From positions 1 through 63,925 of IMG/VR virus record IMGVR_UViG_3300047649_000018: a stretch of DNA of 63,925 nucleotides, one strand, 5' to 3'. The stretch comes from a virus. Positions 1-6,835 of this stretch are shown one piece after another. How positions within the stretch are numbered: position 1 is the stretch's first letter; every line of letters starts with the position of its first letter. The notes under the pieces are model-generated. The model saw only the letters and a list, made by a program, of their open reading frames with translations, made no database searches and was not told where the DNA came from. The translations under genes and the position numbers were made by a program.

Positions 1-1
1 A

Positions 2-139
2 TCACTTCCAGAAGTACGGCCAATAAGGGGAAATCCACAACCTTGATTTCATATGAAATCAAAACCAATCTGTACTGATTTCTGTCTGGATGGAAATTCT
101 ATTTACACAAAATTCGATGAGCTACCAGAAAAATATTAA
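2..139 (+). pseudogene. 3' end of an unrecognised gene, cut by the window edge
   Basis: The second reading frame is open from the window edge except for a TGA at 44-46, and ends at TAA 137-139. The last residues read TKFDELPEKY. I do not recognise the family. The TGA could be a nonsense mutation (CGA to TGA), or the visible part after it could be a tiny ORF from ATG 53 without an SD. Its end overlaps the start of the kinase remnant that follows, so a recombination junction may lie near position 120-140. Confidence 0.25.
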
Positions 140-531
140 GTGATATAGTTTTTAATGATAACATCGCATTAGAAAAACTTAATAAAATTATTCATCCTAA
201 AGTTGAATTTGAAATTGTAAAAATCATTAATCAATATAAGAGTAAAAATTCAAATGATATAATTGTTTTAGATATTCCTTTGTTTATTGAAACTAAATTA
301 TTTGAACGAATATCTATAGACGAAATATGGTTGATTTATGTTAATGAGAGCACGCAAAAATTAAGATTGATGAATAGAAATAATTTATCGGAAGACGAGG
401 CAAATACAAGAATTAATTCTCAATTGTCTTTTTATAAAAAATATCAAGTTGTAAATGTTGTTATAGATAATTCTTTTGATATTGATTATTTAAATCGACA
501 AATTGATAAATTAATAAAGTTTTATGAATAA
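121..531 (+). pseudogene. Dephospho-CoA kinase (CoaE-like) remnant, N-terminal half missing
   Basis: The reading frame carries the C-terminal half of a CoaE-type P-loop kinase. It includes an IHPKV segment, IVLDIPLFIE, and the helical tail with Arg residues that normally close over ATP. The P-loop (GxxGxGKS), which should sit about 90 residues upstream, is absent, and in-frame TGA codons at 76 and 118 block extension. The first ATG (280) would give an 83-residue protein without an active site. CoaE phosphorylates dephospho-CoA; phages also carry related dNMP kinases. The piece is best read as a decayed gene. Family assignment is fairly safe; which of the two kinase types it came from is not. 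Confidence 0.6.
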
Positions 532-552
532 ATAATAAGGGGTAGATAATAA

Positions 553-969
553 ATGAATATAAATATCAAGTTTCTAATAGTAACATATATAATCGGTTTG
601 TTTGTAGATTGGGTATTTCAATGGAATTGGCAAGCTGTAAATAAAAGCAAATGGAGTAAGGGAAATAATAAATGGTTAAGTTTATTGGCAGTTAGTAGTC
701 ATTCGTTTATTTACGCTATATTGACTTCTATATTTACATTGTGGATAGTGTTTGGTAGCCCTATACATTCGTTCTGGCTAGTCTTTTTAGTATTGTTTAT
801 TACTCATACTCTTATAGATACTCGTATCCCTGTAAAGGCAATAATGAGGTTTAAAGGTATGTCGGTTGAGCAGATAAATGATTATCAGAATTTTGGATTT
901 ATGCATATTGGTATTGACCATAGATTACATGAAATAGTATTATTAATATTAGCGTTGTTTGTGAAATAA
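553..969 (+). CDS. DUF3307 family membrane protein
   Basis: The 138-residue protein has about four hydrophobic helices. It carries the DUF3307 pattern: an early D-W-V-F-Q-W segment, an internal H, THTLIDTR, and a C-terminal D-H-R-L-H-E. DUF3307 proteins are small membrane proteins of unknown function, frequent in phages and plasmids. An SD (AAGGGG) lies upstream of the ATG. It follows the kinase remnant by about 20 nt. Confidence 0.7.
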   Translation: MNINIKFLIVTYIIGLFVDWVFQWNWQAVNKSKWSKGNNKWLSLLAVSSHSFIYAILTSIFTLWIVFGSPIHSFWLVFLVLFITHTLIDTRIPVKAIMRFKGMSVEQINDYQNFGFMHIGIDHRLHEIVLLILALFVK

Positions 970-989
970 AATAGTGGAGGTTAAATAAC

Positions 990-1433
990 ATGAGTAAAAT
1001 ATCAGAAAAAAAGTATTAGACAAGAAAAGGTTGATAAGATTATTGATAAAATCAATAAAGAAATAGAAAAGAGGATATGTGAAGATATAGAATTTATCCG
1101 CAATTTAAAGGATACTGAAAATAATAGAGATTATATTATATCAATTTGTAACGAAATTACGATATGCGATAATGTAAAGAAATTTATTGATAAACCAAAT
1201 ATATTTATGAATTATCATGCTTCATATGGTGATCTTGATAATATTGTATATATTATAAGTGATAGACATATTGATATGTGGTTAGAAGAAGATTTTAATT
1301 TTTGCATAGAATTATATGCCAATTTGGGTTAGATATATTAAATATTTCAGAAAAAGAATTAGAATATGATTTTGTTTTTGTTATTGAAGAAATACTATAT
1401 AAAGAAAAACATAATCAACAAGAGGTAGAACAA
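990..1433 (+). pseudogene. Frameshifted small hypothetical gene
   Basis: A good SD (GTGGAGG) and ATG at 990 open a frame that stops at TAG 1017, directly after a run of seven A. The +1 frame then stays open as a protein-like sequence to 1329 (KVDKIIDKINKEIEKRI, later DRHIDMWLEEDF). The original frame resumes as LDILNISEKELEYDF up to the next gene. Removing one A from the run would restore the first junction. No family recognised. Either the gene is decayed or the poly-A length is an assembly error. Confidence 0.5.
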
Positions 1434-1850
1434 ATGACTTTAACAGAAGAAAAAAGAAACTTATTTGATATACCAGATAAATATTATCTTGCTCATTGTA
1501 TATCATCCGATTATGCTTTAGGTGCAGGTATTGCAATTGAATTTCAAAAGAGATTTAAACTTAGAGATACATTGGTTGCTCTTGGTACAGGTCAATATCC
1601 AAACACTATTTGTATTGGTAGAGTATTTAATTTAGTCACGAAAGATAGATATTGGAATAAACCTACTTATGAAACACTTAAATTTACACTTGAACAAATG
1701 AAAGGATTTTGCGTAGACGATGATATAAAATATCTTGCTATGCCGAAGATTGGATGCGGTTTAGACCGTCTACAATGGTCTAGATTAAGAGAAATAATCG
1801 AGGATATATTTAGTGATACAGATATTAATATAATGGTGTGTAGCCTGTAA
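1434..1850 (+). CDS. Macro domain protein (ADP-ribose binding/hydrolase-like)
   Basis: The 138-residue protein is a stand-alone macro domain. It has LAHCISSDYALGAGIA (the ligand loop where other family members have N-C-V-N and G-x-G), a central V-A-L-G-T-G-Q-Y, and LAMPKIGCGLD (the phosphate-binding G-x-G-L loop). Macro domains bind or remove ADP-ribose from proteins, nucleic acids or phosphate esters. In phages they may reverse host ADP-ribosylation defence or process ADP-ribose-1''-phosphate. I chose ATG 1434, where the conserved domain begins and an AGAGG SD lies 10 nt upstream. The open frame extends further up to 1302, but that part belongs to the broken gene before it. Confidence 0.8.
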   Translation: MTLTEEKRNLFDIPDKYYLAHCISSDYALGAGIAIEFQKRFKLRDTLVALGTGQYPNTICIGRVFNLVTKDRYWNKPTYETLKFTLEQMKGFCVDDDIKYLAMPKIGCGLDRLQWSRLREIIEDIFSDTDINIMVCSL

Positions 1851-1872
1851 TAAGGCTATAGGAGAATTAAAC

Positions 1873-2115
1873 ATGTTAACAAGAGAATATTTAGAAAATA
1901 AAGTTAAAAATCTTAACAATCAATTGAATATCGCACAAGATAAGTTGTATAAAATAACACCTCAAAAACCGTTAGTAAGTGATGAATGTACATGGTGCTG
2001 TGATAAAAAAGAATTGGTTCATCGATATACTTATTCTTGTAGTTATTGTGGTGAACAAGTTAGATTAAATTCAAAGAAACATAAGTGTGGTCAAATTCAA
2101 GATTGGAATTTATAA
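1873..2115 (+). CDS. Small zinc-ribbon protein
   Basis: An 80-residue protein with a basic, coiled-coil-prone N-terminal third. It is followed by two Cys pairs (CTWCC and CSYCG) and a terminal H-K-C-G, typical of a phage zinc ribbon. Function unknown. The SD AGGAG lies 8 nt before ATG. Confidence 0.55.
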   Translation: MLTREYLENKVKNLNNQLNIAQDKLYKITPQKPLVSDECTWCCDKKELVHRYTYSCSYCGEQVRLNSKKHKCGQIQDWNL

Positions 2116-2150
2116 GCCGATCAATTGTATCTTTGATGAGGAATAAGAAA

Positions 2151-2300
2151 ATGAATAAAGATAGATTAAAACAAATCAAAAAATGGATGTTAAATTATAT
2201 AAAAGTTGTTGAAAAGTTTGATAGTTTTGAAAGAAATAAATTTGGTGATTCTGTTCAAACAGGAGAAGATTATAAAATTATCGTTGAGCTTAATCAATGA
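2151..2300 (+). CDS. Hypothetical 49-residue protein
   Basis: I chose ATG 2151 because it follows an SD (GATGAGGA). The open frame reaches further upstream only inside the previous gene. It is a Lys-rich helical protein with no recognised domain. The leader contains a small dyad (ATCAA 2121-2125 / TTGAT 2133-2137) like those before many genes here. Confidence 0.45.
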   Translation: MNKDRLKQIKKWMLNYIKVVEKFDSFERNKFGDSVQTGEDYKIIVELNQ

Positions 2301-2348
2301 AAAATTAAAGTGTTTATAAAGCCTGTGTTTTATAAGAGGTGAAAAATC

Positions 2349-2582
2349 GTGGAAGAATATAAAGGTTTTAAAGTTGGTGATTATTGTAAAAATATAAGTA
2401 CAGGGTGGATTATAGGAAAAGTTATTGGTTTTAATCTGAAAAATTCAATGAATGAAATTAAGTTTAAATATGGTGTATGTCATAGAGCAGATAATTTAAA
2501 GATAGTAACAGAATGGGATTTAGTATTACAAAATATAAGGGAAGAAAGAAAAGGTAATTTTGCAAATATACGTTGGGATTAA
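2349..2582 (+). CDS. Hypothetical 77-residue protein
   Basis: GTG start behind AAGAGGTG. The sequence FKVGDYCKNISTGWIIGKVIGF looks like a small SH3-like beta barrel, as in many phage orphan proteins, but I do not recognise the family. About 110 bases of very AT-rich sequence with no visible gene follow. Confidence 0.45.
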   Translation: MEEYKGFKVGDYCKNISTGWIIGKVIGFNLKNSMNEIKFKYGVCHRADNLKIVTEWDLVLQNIREERKGNFANIRWD

Positions 2583-2695
2583 TACAAGCAAATCTACGTT
2601 TTATAATATAAAAAATAATGTTTTATATAAAATTTTAATTATAATGGCATAAATAATTAAATTGTATAATAATATTATAAGCAGGGTGATATTTA

Positions 2696-3256
2696 ATGAG
2701 TGAATTTAAAGATTTAACTGATCAGAAGTTTGATAGATTAACAGTTATTAGTTATGCTGGACGTAAAAATGGGCATAGCTTTTGGAATTGCGTTTGTGAT
2801 TGTGGAAATAAAAAAATTATTCGTAGAGAATTGTTGTTAAATGGGAAGGTAAAATCGTGCGGTTGTTTGTATCGTGAAGTAATGGAAGAAAGACAAAAAC
2901 GTACTAAAAATATAGTTGGAAAGAAATTTGGAAAATTAAATGTTCTTGAAAGATTAGATTATAAAGGAGATCATGGATGTAGTTTATTTTTATGTAAATG
3001 CGATTGTGGTAAATTTTGTATTATAAAAGGCATTGATCTTAATAGTAATGTAAAAAGTTGTGGATGTTTAAAAAATGAAAATTTAAGTCGTAGTAAAAGT
3101 GGTTGTAAAAATGTATACTGGATTAATAAAAATAAAAAGTGGTCTGTAATGTTTTATATTAATGGTAAAAATAAGTGTTTTGGCAGATTTAATGAAGATT
3201 TATTAAATGATGCTATTGATTTAGCTAATAAGTTAAGACCATATTATCAAGAATAA
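2696..3256 (+). CDS. Zinc-ribbon/AP2-like DNA-binding protein, homing-endonuclease relative
   Basis: 186 residues. Two tandem Cys modules (CVCDCGNKK...KSCGCL, then CKCDCGKF...KSCGCLK) occupy residues 30-125. An AP2-like DNA-binding module follows (GCKNVYWINKNKKWSV, then FGRF). The same C-terminal module ends the HNH genes at 16.1 and 37.3 kb, but here no HNH catalytic core is visible. It may be a non-catalytic regulator or a mobile-gene derivative. SD AGGGTGAT lies upstream of ATG. Confidence 0.6.
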   Translation: MSEFKDLTDQKFDRLTVISYAGRKNGHSFWNCVCDCGNKKIIRRELLLNGKVKSCGCLYREVMEERQKRTKNIVGKKFGKLNVLERLDYKGDHGCSLFLCKCDCGKFCIIKGIDLNSNVKSCGCLKNENLSRSKSGCKNVYWINKNKKWSVMFYINGKNKCFGRFNEDLLNDAIDLANKLRPYYQE

Positions 3257-3293
3257 TATAATAAGTAAGTTTTAAGCTATATTTGGAGGCAAG

Positions 3294-3500
3294 ATGAATA
3301 AATATTTGAAGCAACAAATTAACTTTCTAATTGTAGCTTGTATAACAATACTGTTTTCTATTATAGGATTTTTGATATTTGTATTTACAAAGTGGATAGG
3401 TATTTTTCCTACCGTATATCTTGTAACATTTATGATGGGGTTAGGGTGGTTCTTTACAGCGTTAAAGGGTATTCAAATAATTAAACGAGAAAGGAAATAA
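3294..3500 (+). CDS. Small membrane protein, two TM helices
   Basis: 68 residues: a short basic N-terminus, two long hydrophobic segments separated by a short FTKWIGIFP loop, and a basic tail (KRERK). Function unknown. SD TGGAGG precedes ATG. Confidence 0.5.
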   Translation: MNKYLKQQINFLIVACITILFSIIGFLIFVFTKWIGIFPTVYLVTFMMGLGWFFTALKGIQIIKRERK

Positions 3501-3501
3501 G

Positions 3502-3741
3502 ATGATAGTAAATTCAACCATACGTAAAGATAACATCATTTACACAGGTCATAGACACGGTGATATCTTTAAGAATACATTGCCCCACGGTTGTATTAGA
3601 GAGGGTGAACAATGCTTTATAACAGACACAGGAGAGTTTGTGGATAGAGAATAGACATGGATTATAGCTAAAGAATGTAGTCAGATAATATGGGAAAATG
3701 GATATGAACATGGAGTTTTATATTCAGAGAATTTATGGTGA
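3502..3741 (+). pseudogene. Conserved-looking phage protein interrupted by in-frame TAG
   Basis: From ATG 3502 (SD AAAGGA) the frame reads a phage-style protein with GHRHGDIFKN and FITDTGEFVDRE. It meets TAG at 3652-3654 and then continues in the same frame (TWIIAKECSQIIWENG) to TGA 3739-3741. That end lies nine bases before the next start. A single CAG-to-TAG change explains it, because the join VDRE-Q-TW reads naturally. Function unknown; proteins of this shape are common in phage accessory regions. Confidence 0.55.
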
Positions 3742-3749
3742 GGTAAAAA

Positions 3750-4448
3750 ATGATTTATATAACAGGTGATACGCATATTCCAATTGATATAACAAAATTT
3801 TCAATGCCTAATTTTGTAGAACAAAAACAAATGACAAAGAATGATTATGTTATTATTTGTGGAGATTTTGGTGGCGTATGGAATAATAGTCATGAAGAAA
3901 TATATTGGCGTAAATGGTTAAACGATAAAAACTTTACTACTTTGTTTGTGGATGGAAATCATGAAAACTTTAATCTTTTGAATCAGTATCCTGTAGAGTA
4001 TTGGAGTGGTGGTAAGATACATAAAATTTCGGATAGTATATATCATCTCCTGCGTGGTCAAGTATTTGATATTGACAGTCATACATTCTTTACTATGGGT
4101 GGTGCTGAGTCTGTAGATAGAATGCGTAGAACTGAAGGTATATCATGGTGGGCTGAAGAAATGCCTAATCAAACAGAATTTAATGAGGGTATGACAAATC
4201 TTGATAAACATAATTGGAAAGTTAATTATGTAATTAGTCATACTTGTTCTATTAAAATATTTGAAGAATATAACAATTATACAATTGGTCTATATAAACT
4301 TCCTCCAACTCCAGTTGAAGAATATTTTGATATACTAGAAGAAAAACTTGATTTCAAACATTGGTATTTTGGACATTATCATGATAACGGAGATATTGAT
4401 AATAGACATACAATACTTTACAATCAAATTATACCAATAAGAATTTAA
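3750..4448 (+). CDS. Calcineurin-like metallophosphoesterase
   Basis: 232 residues with the full metallophosphoesterase motif set: D7-x-H9 (GDTH), GDFGG at 38-42, GNHE at 69-72, a central H in ISHT, and GHYHD near the C-terminus. These coordinate two metals and hydrolyse phosphodiesters or monoesters; the substrate is not evident. Start ATG behind GTGAGGT. Two A/T hairpins follow, so it probably ends its transcription unit. Confidence 0.85.
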   Translation: MIYITGDTHIPIDITKFSMPNFVEQKQMTKNDYVIICGDFGGVWNNSHEEIYWRKWLNDKNFTTLFVDGNHENFNLLNQYPVEYWSGGKIHKISDSIYHLLRGQVFDIDSHTFFTMGGAESVDRMRRTEGISWWAEEMPNQTEFNEGMTNLDKHNWKVNYVISHTCSIKIFEEYNNYTIGLYKLPPTPVEEYFDILEEKLDFKHWYFGHYHDNGDIDNRHTILYNQIIPIRI

Positions 4449-4456
4449 TTTATATT

Positions 4457-4496
4457 TATATATAGTATAAATCTAAATAATAAGATACTATATATA
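4457..4496. terminator. A/T hairpin after metallophosphoesterase gene
   Basis: Perfect 12-bp stem, 4457-4468 with 4485-4496 (TATATATAGTAT), loop of 16. It belongs to a set of CTATATA-containing hairpins also found at 9.1, 24.6, 26.3 and 28.8 kb. The all-A/T stem is weak for a classic terminator. Confidence 0.45.
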
Positions 4497-4526
4497 GATA
4501 TAAAACTCTCACCAAATTGTTGATTT

Positions 4527-4565
4527 ATAGTAGTAACTACTTTTAAGTGAAGTAGTTACTACTAT
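4527..4565. terminator. Strong hairpin, likely terminator before the par operon
   Basis: Perfect 14-bp stem 4527-4540 / 4552-4565 with an 11-base loop, followed by a T-rich tract. It separates the metallophosphoesterase from the partition operon. It could equally be part of a centromere. Confidence 0.55.
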
Positions 4566-4640
4566 TTTCATATTTAAATTATAACCAATATATGGTATGA
4601 TAACAATATAGGACAAGCCTTTAAAAATTTCTAAAAAATT

Positions 4641-4703
4641 ATGAAAATTAGTAACATTATTAACTTTACTTGCTATACTATTATTAAAGTTAATAATTTT
4701 CAT
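4641..4703. promoter_or_regulatory. Long inverted repeat and promoter upstream of parM, candidate parC
   Basis: Arms 4656-4668 and 4685-4697 (ATTATTAACTTTA) are perfect over 13 bp. An outer pair, 4641-4648 with 4696-4703 (ATGAAAAT/ATTTTCAT), extends them around a 7-base bulge. An extended -10 box (TGCTATACT, 4671-4679) lies in the loop. In type II partition loci, ParR binds repeats at the parM promoter, which doubles as the centromere. I see no clear tandem iterons, so the centromere role is inferred from position. Confidence 0.4.
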
Positions 4704-4728
4704 AACAAGTAGAATGGAGGTTTGTTTT

Positions 4729-5661
4729 ATGTTTTATACAGGAATTGATATGGGAAAAGATGCAACAAAGGAAGTAGTAAATACTGAAAAAGGGGAAAAA
4801 CAATTCTATGTAAAAACTAAAGTAGAGATAACTGATTCAGATGAAATTATTAATGGAAACACTTATTTAGTAGAACATAAAGGTGTTAAATATCTTATTG
4901 GCGAAGAAGTAAGTAATAATGATTATGATTTGAGTAAGGCAAAAATTAATCATAGAATGACTATGTATTTAGCTATTGGAAAAATGATTGACAAAGAAAA
5001 TGATGTAAGAGTAATAACAGGATGTCCGTTGCTAACATTTGTGAATCATGAAGCAAGAGAACAATATAAGAATTATCTTTTAGAAGAAAGATATATAGAT
5101 ATGAAAATTAATAATGAACGTAAAAAATTTAATTTAATAGATGTAAAAGTATTTCCAGAGTCAATAGGATATGTTTATCAAAATCCAGATCGCAATATGA
5201 ATAGACTAATTGCTGTAATAGATTGTGGTGGATTAAATATTAACGGAGCTGTGTATAGAAAGTTAAAACCGATTAAAGAAACAGTTTTTACTATTAATGA
5301 AGGAGGTAATATTCTTTTAGCTAAGCTAAAACGAGAATTAAATAAACAACTTCAAACTAATTATCAGGATTATGAAATATCACATCTTTTAAATGATGAA
5401 TATTACGGAGATGATAAAACTAAAAAAAAGATATCTGAAATTATTAATTATGTTTTAAAAAGTCAAATTGATCGAATTCTTGAAGAAGCAAAAAAATGTA
5501 ATTGGAGTTTAAATGGTTTAGAAATTGCTTTTACTGGAGGTGGTTCATTAATTCTTGAAAAAGTGATAAAAGAAAAAATACCAAACGCTATTGTTTCTAA
5601 GTATGCTGTGTGGGATAATGCAAATGCTTATTATAAAATTGGAGGAATTTTAAATGGCTAG
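4729..5661 (+). CDS. parM: ParM-like actin ATPase for plasmid partition
   Basis: 310 residues from ATG 4729, which has GGAGG directly upstream; the earlier ATG at 4714 overlaps that SD. Actin-fold signatures: phosphate-1 loop GIDMGKD (5-11), phosphate-2 segment VIDCGGLNI (about 163), and adenosine motif FTGGGS (about 268). ParM/Alp proteins form filaments that push ParR-bound plasmid copies to opposite poles. The next gene overlaps by 8 bases and looks like ParR, as in known type II partition operons. This implies the element is kept as an extrachromosomal replicon. Confidence 0.85.
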   Translation: MFYTGIDMGKDATKEVVNTEKGEKQFYVKTKVEITDSDEIINGNTYLVEHKGVKYLIGEEVSNNDYDLSKAKINHRMTMYLAIGKMIDKENDVRVITGCPLLTFVNHEAREQYKNYLLEERYIDMKINNERKKFNLIDVKVFPESIGYVYQNPDRNMNRLIAVIDCGGLNINGAVYRKLKPIKETVFTINEGGNILLAKLKRELNKQLQTNYQDYEISHLLNDEYYGDDKTKKKISEIINYVLKSQIDRILEEAKKCNWSLNGLEIAFTGGGSLILEKVIKEKIPNAIVSKYAVWDNANAYYKIGGILNG

Positions 5662-5950
5662 GAATATAAAAACTAAATCAGTATCATTCACTCAAAAAGA
5701 TTTTGATATTTATGACTTTGTAGAGGATGAAAACAATGTACCAAATTTTAGTAAGTATGTAATCAAACTTATTCGGAATGATAAAGATAATATTAAAAAT
5801 AATATTCAAGATTTTTCTAAAATAAAGGAATACATAAAATTAGAGATAGATAAAGCAATAAAAAATTCTCCTGATAATGTCAAAATAAATAACATTAATT
5901 CAGAAGAATTATTAAAAAGTATTATGGATTTGGAAGATTATGATCGATAA
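5654..5950 (+). CDS. parR: ParR-like adaptor/DNA-binding protein
   Basis: 98 residues, overlapping the end of parM, with SD GGAGGAA. The N-terminus (KTKSVSFTQKDFDIYDFV, then NFSKYVIKLIR) fits a ribbon-helix-helix strand and helices. The rest is charged and would contact the filament tip. Assignment rests mainly on position and size, since ParR sequences are poorly conserved. It should also repress the operon. Confidence 0.65.
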   Translation: MARNIKTKSVSFTQKDFDIYDFVEDENNVPNFSKYVIKLIRNDKDNIKNNIQDFSKIKEYIKLEIDKAIKNSPDNVKINNINSEELLKSIMDLEDYDR

Positions 5951-5999
5951 AATTCTGTTCTAAGGGTTGTAATTTAAGAGGTTGTAAGTGGGCTATATT

Positions 6000-6019
6000 T
6001 AATATCGCATACGATATTA
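6000..6019. promoter_or_regulatory. 8-bp perfect palindrome, possible operator
   Basis: TAATATCG at 6000-6007 pairs with CGATATTA at 6012-6019 around CATA, in the 231-base gap after parR. It resembles a repressor operator or short hairpin. No function can be assigned. Confidence 0.3.
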
Positions 6020-6062
6020 TATGCAAAGAAAAGGAAAATGTTACAAATTTCAAGATTTATTA

Positions 6063-6128
6063 TTAAAATAATTTTAATCCTAAGCTTAAAAGACCAAGAC
6101 CAAGTAGAATTGCTCCTATTATTTGCAT
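6063..6128 (-). CDS. 21-residue hydrophobic peptide, antisense to the operon
   Basis: On the minus strand, a strong SD (AAAGGAGATG) lies 7 bases before an ATG (6128-6126). It opens a 21-codon frame ending in TAA (6065-6063). The peptide starts MQIIGAILLGLG and ends LKLF: one short transmembrane helix with a single Lys. It is the only convincing minus-strand gene and sits between parR and the secretion-like genes. It could be a toxin-like or holin-like membrane peptide, or a small subunit. Confidence 0.45.
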   Translation of the reverse strand: MQIIGAILLGLGLLSLGLKLF

Positions 6129-6181
6129 TTAATTCATCTCCTTTTATTAATAATAGTATAACCGATATAGAGGTGTTTATA

Positions 6182-6442
6182 ATGGATAATGCTGTTCAAA
6201 ATTATGTTAATAACGGTAAATGGTTTGATTGGAGTACATTTGGAAAACCAAATCTTGATCCTAATATGTATGGCGATAGTTCATGGCTACTTGATAAAAT
6301 TTCTATGATAGGTGAAATTGGAGTATATGTTAGTATTATTGTTATTGCAGTTGGATTTTTCTGCTTAATATTTAATTTTCGTAAGCCATTAAAGTGGGGA
6401 TTTATTGGTTTTGGAATTAGTGCTTTATTAAGTTTAGTGTGA
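6182..6442 (+). CDS. Small membrane protein, first gene of a type IV secretion-like module
   Basis: 86 residues from ATG 6182 (SD TAGAGGTG). A soluble N-terminal stretch (YVNNGKWFDWSTFGKPNLDPN) is followed by two hydrophobic helices separated by FNFRKPLKW. Size and topology recall TrbC/VirB2-type pilin or small T4SS membrane subunits, but no diagnostic motif is present. It lies 9 bases before a second membrane protein and upstream of a VirD4/HerA-type ATPase. Confidence 0.55.
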   Translation: MDNAVQNYVNNGKWFDWSTFGKPNLDPNMYGDSSWLLDKISMIGEIGVYVSIIVIAVGFFCLIFNFRKPLKWGFIGFGISALLSLV

Positions 6443-6451
6443 GGTGTAATT

Positions 6452-6835
6452 ATGAATTCAATAATAATCGACACAAGACGTTGTAATATTAAACATGTTT
6501 TAGAAAACTGTAGTGCAGTAACAATTACAACTTTTTCTGCAATTGGAACAGCAATAATAATTTATAACACTTCCACTCCTGATGCTATAACTTGTTCATC
6601 ATCTATTTCAAATAAAATTATATCAAGCTTTGCACCTATAACAGATTTATTGCAGGGTTTATCATATCCTGTAAGTTTTACAATGTGCGGTGTTGGTACA
6701 TTGTTACTAATTTGTGGCAATCGCAGTAAGGGTTTGAGTGTAATTAAATATGCTGGAATTGGATATCTATTGATGCAATTTCTACCTGCAGCTATGAAAT
6801 TATTACAAGAAGTAGGTGGTGCAATAGCTAAATGA
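6452..6835 (+). CDS. VirB2/TrbC-like membrane protein
   Basis: 127 residues with hydrophobic segments at about 22-40, 68-90 and 98-117. The middle reads SFAPITDLLQGLSYP, and the end AAMKLLQEVGGAIAK. The layout of several short helices next to a conjugation-type ATPase is typical of pilin-like or channel subunits of Gram-positive secretion systems. It overlaps the ATPase start by 4 bases (ATGA), so translation is coupled. Family inferred from context. Confidence 0.5.
   Translation: MNSIIIDTRRCNIKHVLENCSAVTITTFSAIGTAIIIYNTSTPDAITCSSSISNKIISSFAPITDLLQGLSYPVSFTMCGVGTLLLICGNRSKGLSVIKYAGIGYLLMQFLPAAMKLLQEVGGAIAK

Noticed and set aside
1005-1064. Programmed -1 frameshift at A AAA AAG, dnaX style
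   Set aside because: The heptamer is in the right phase, but the -1 frame meets a stop within about 17 codons, and the coding-like frame is the +1 frame.
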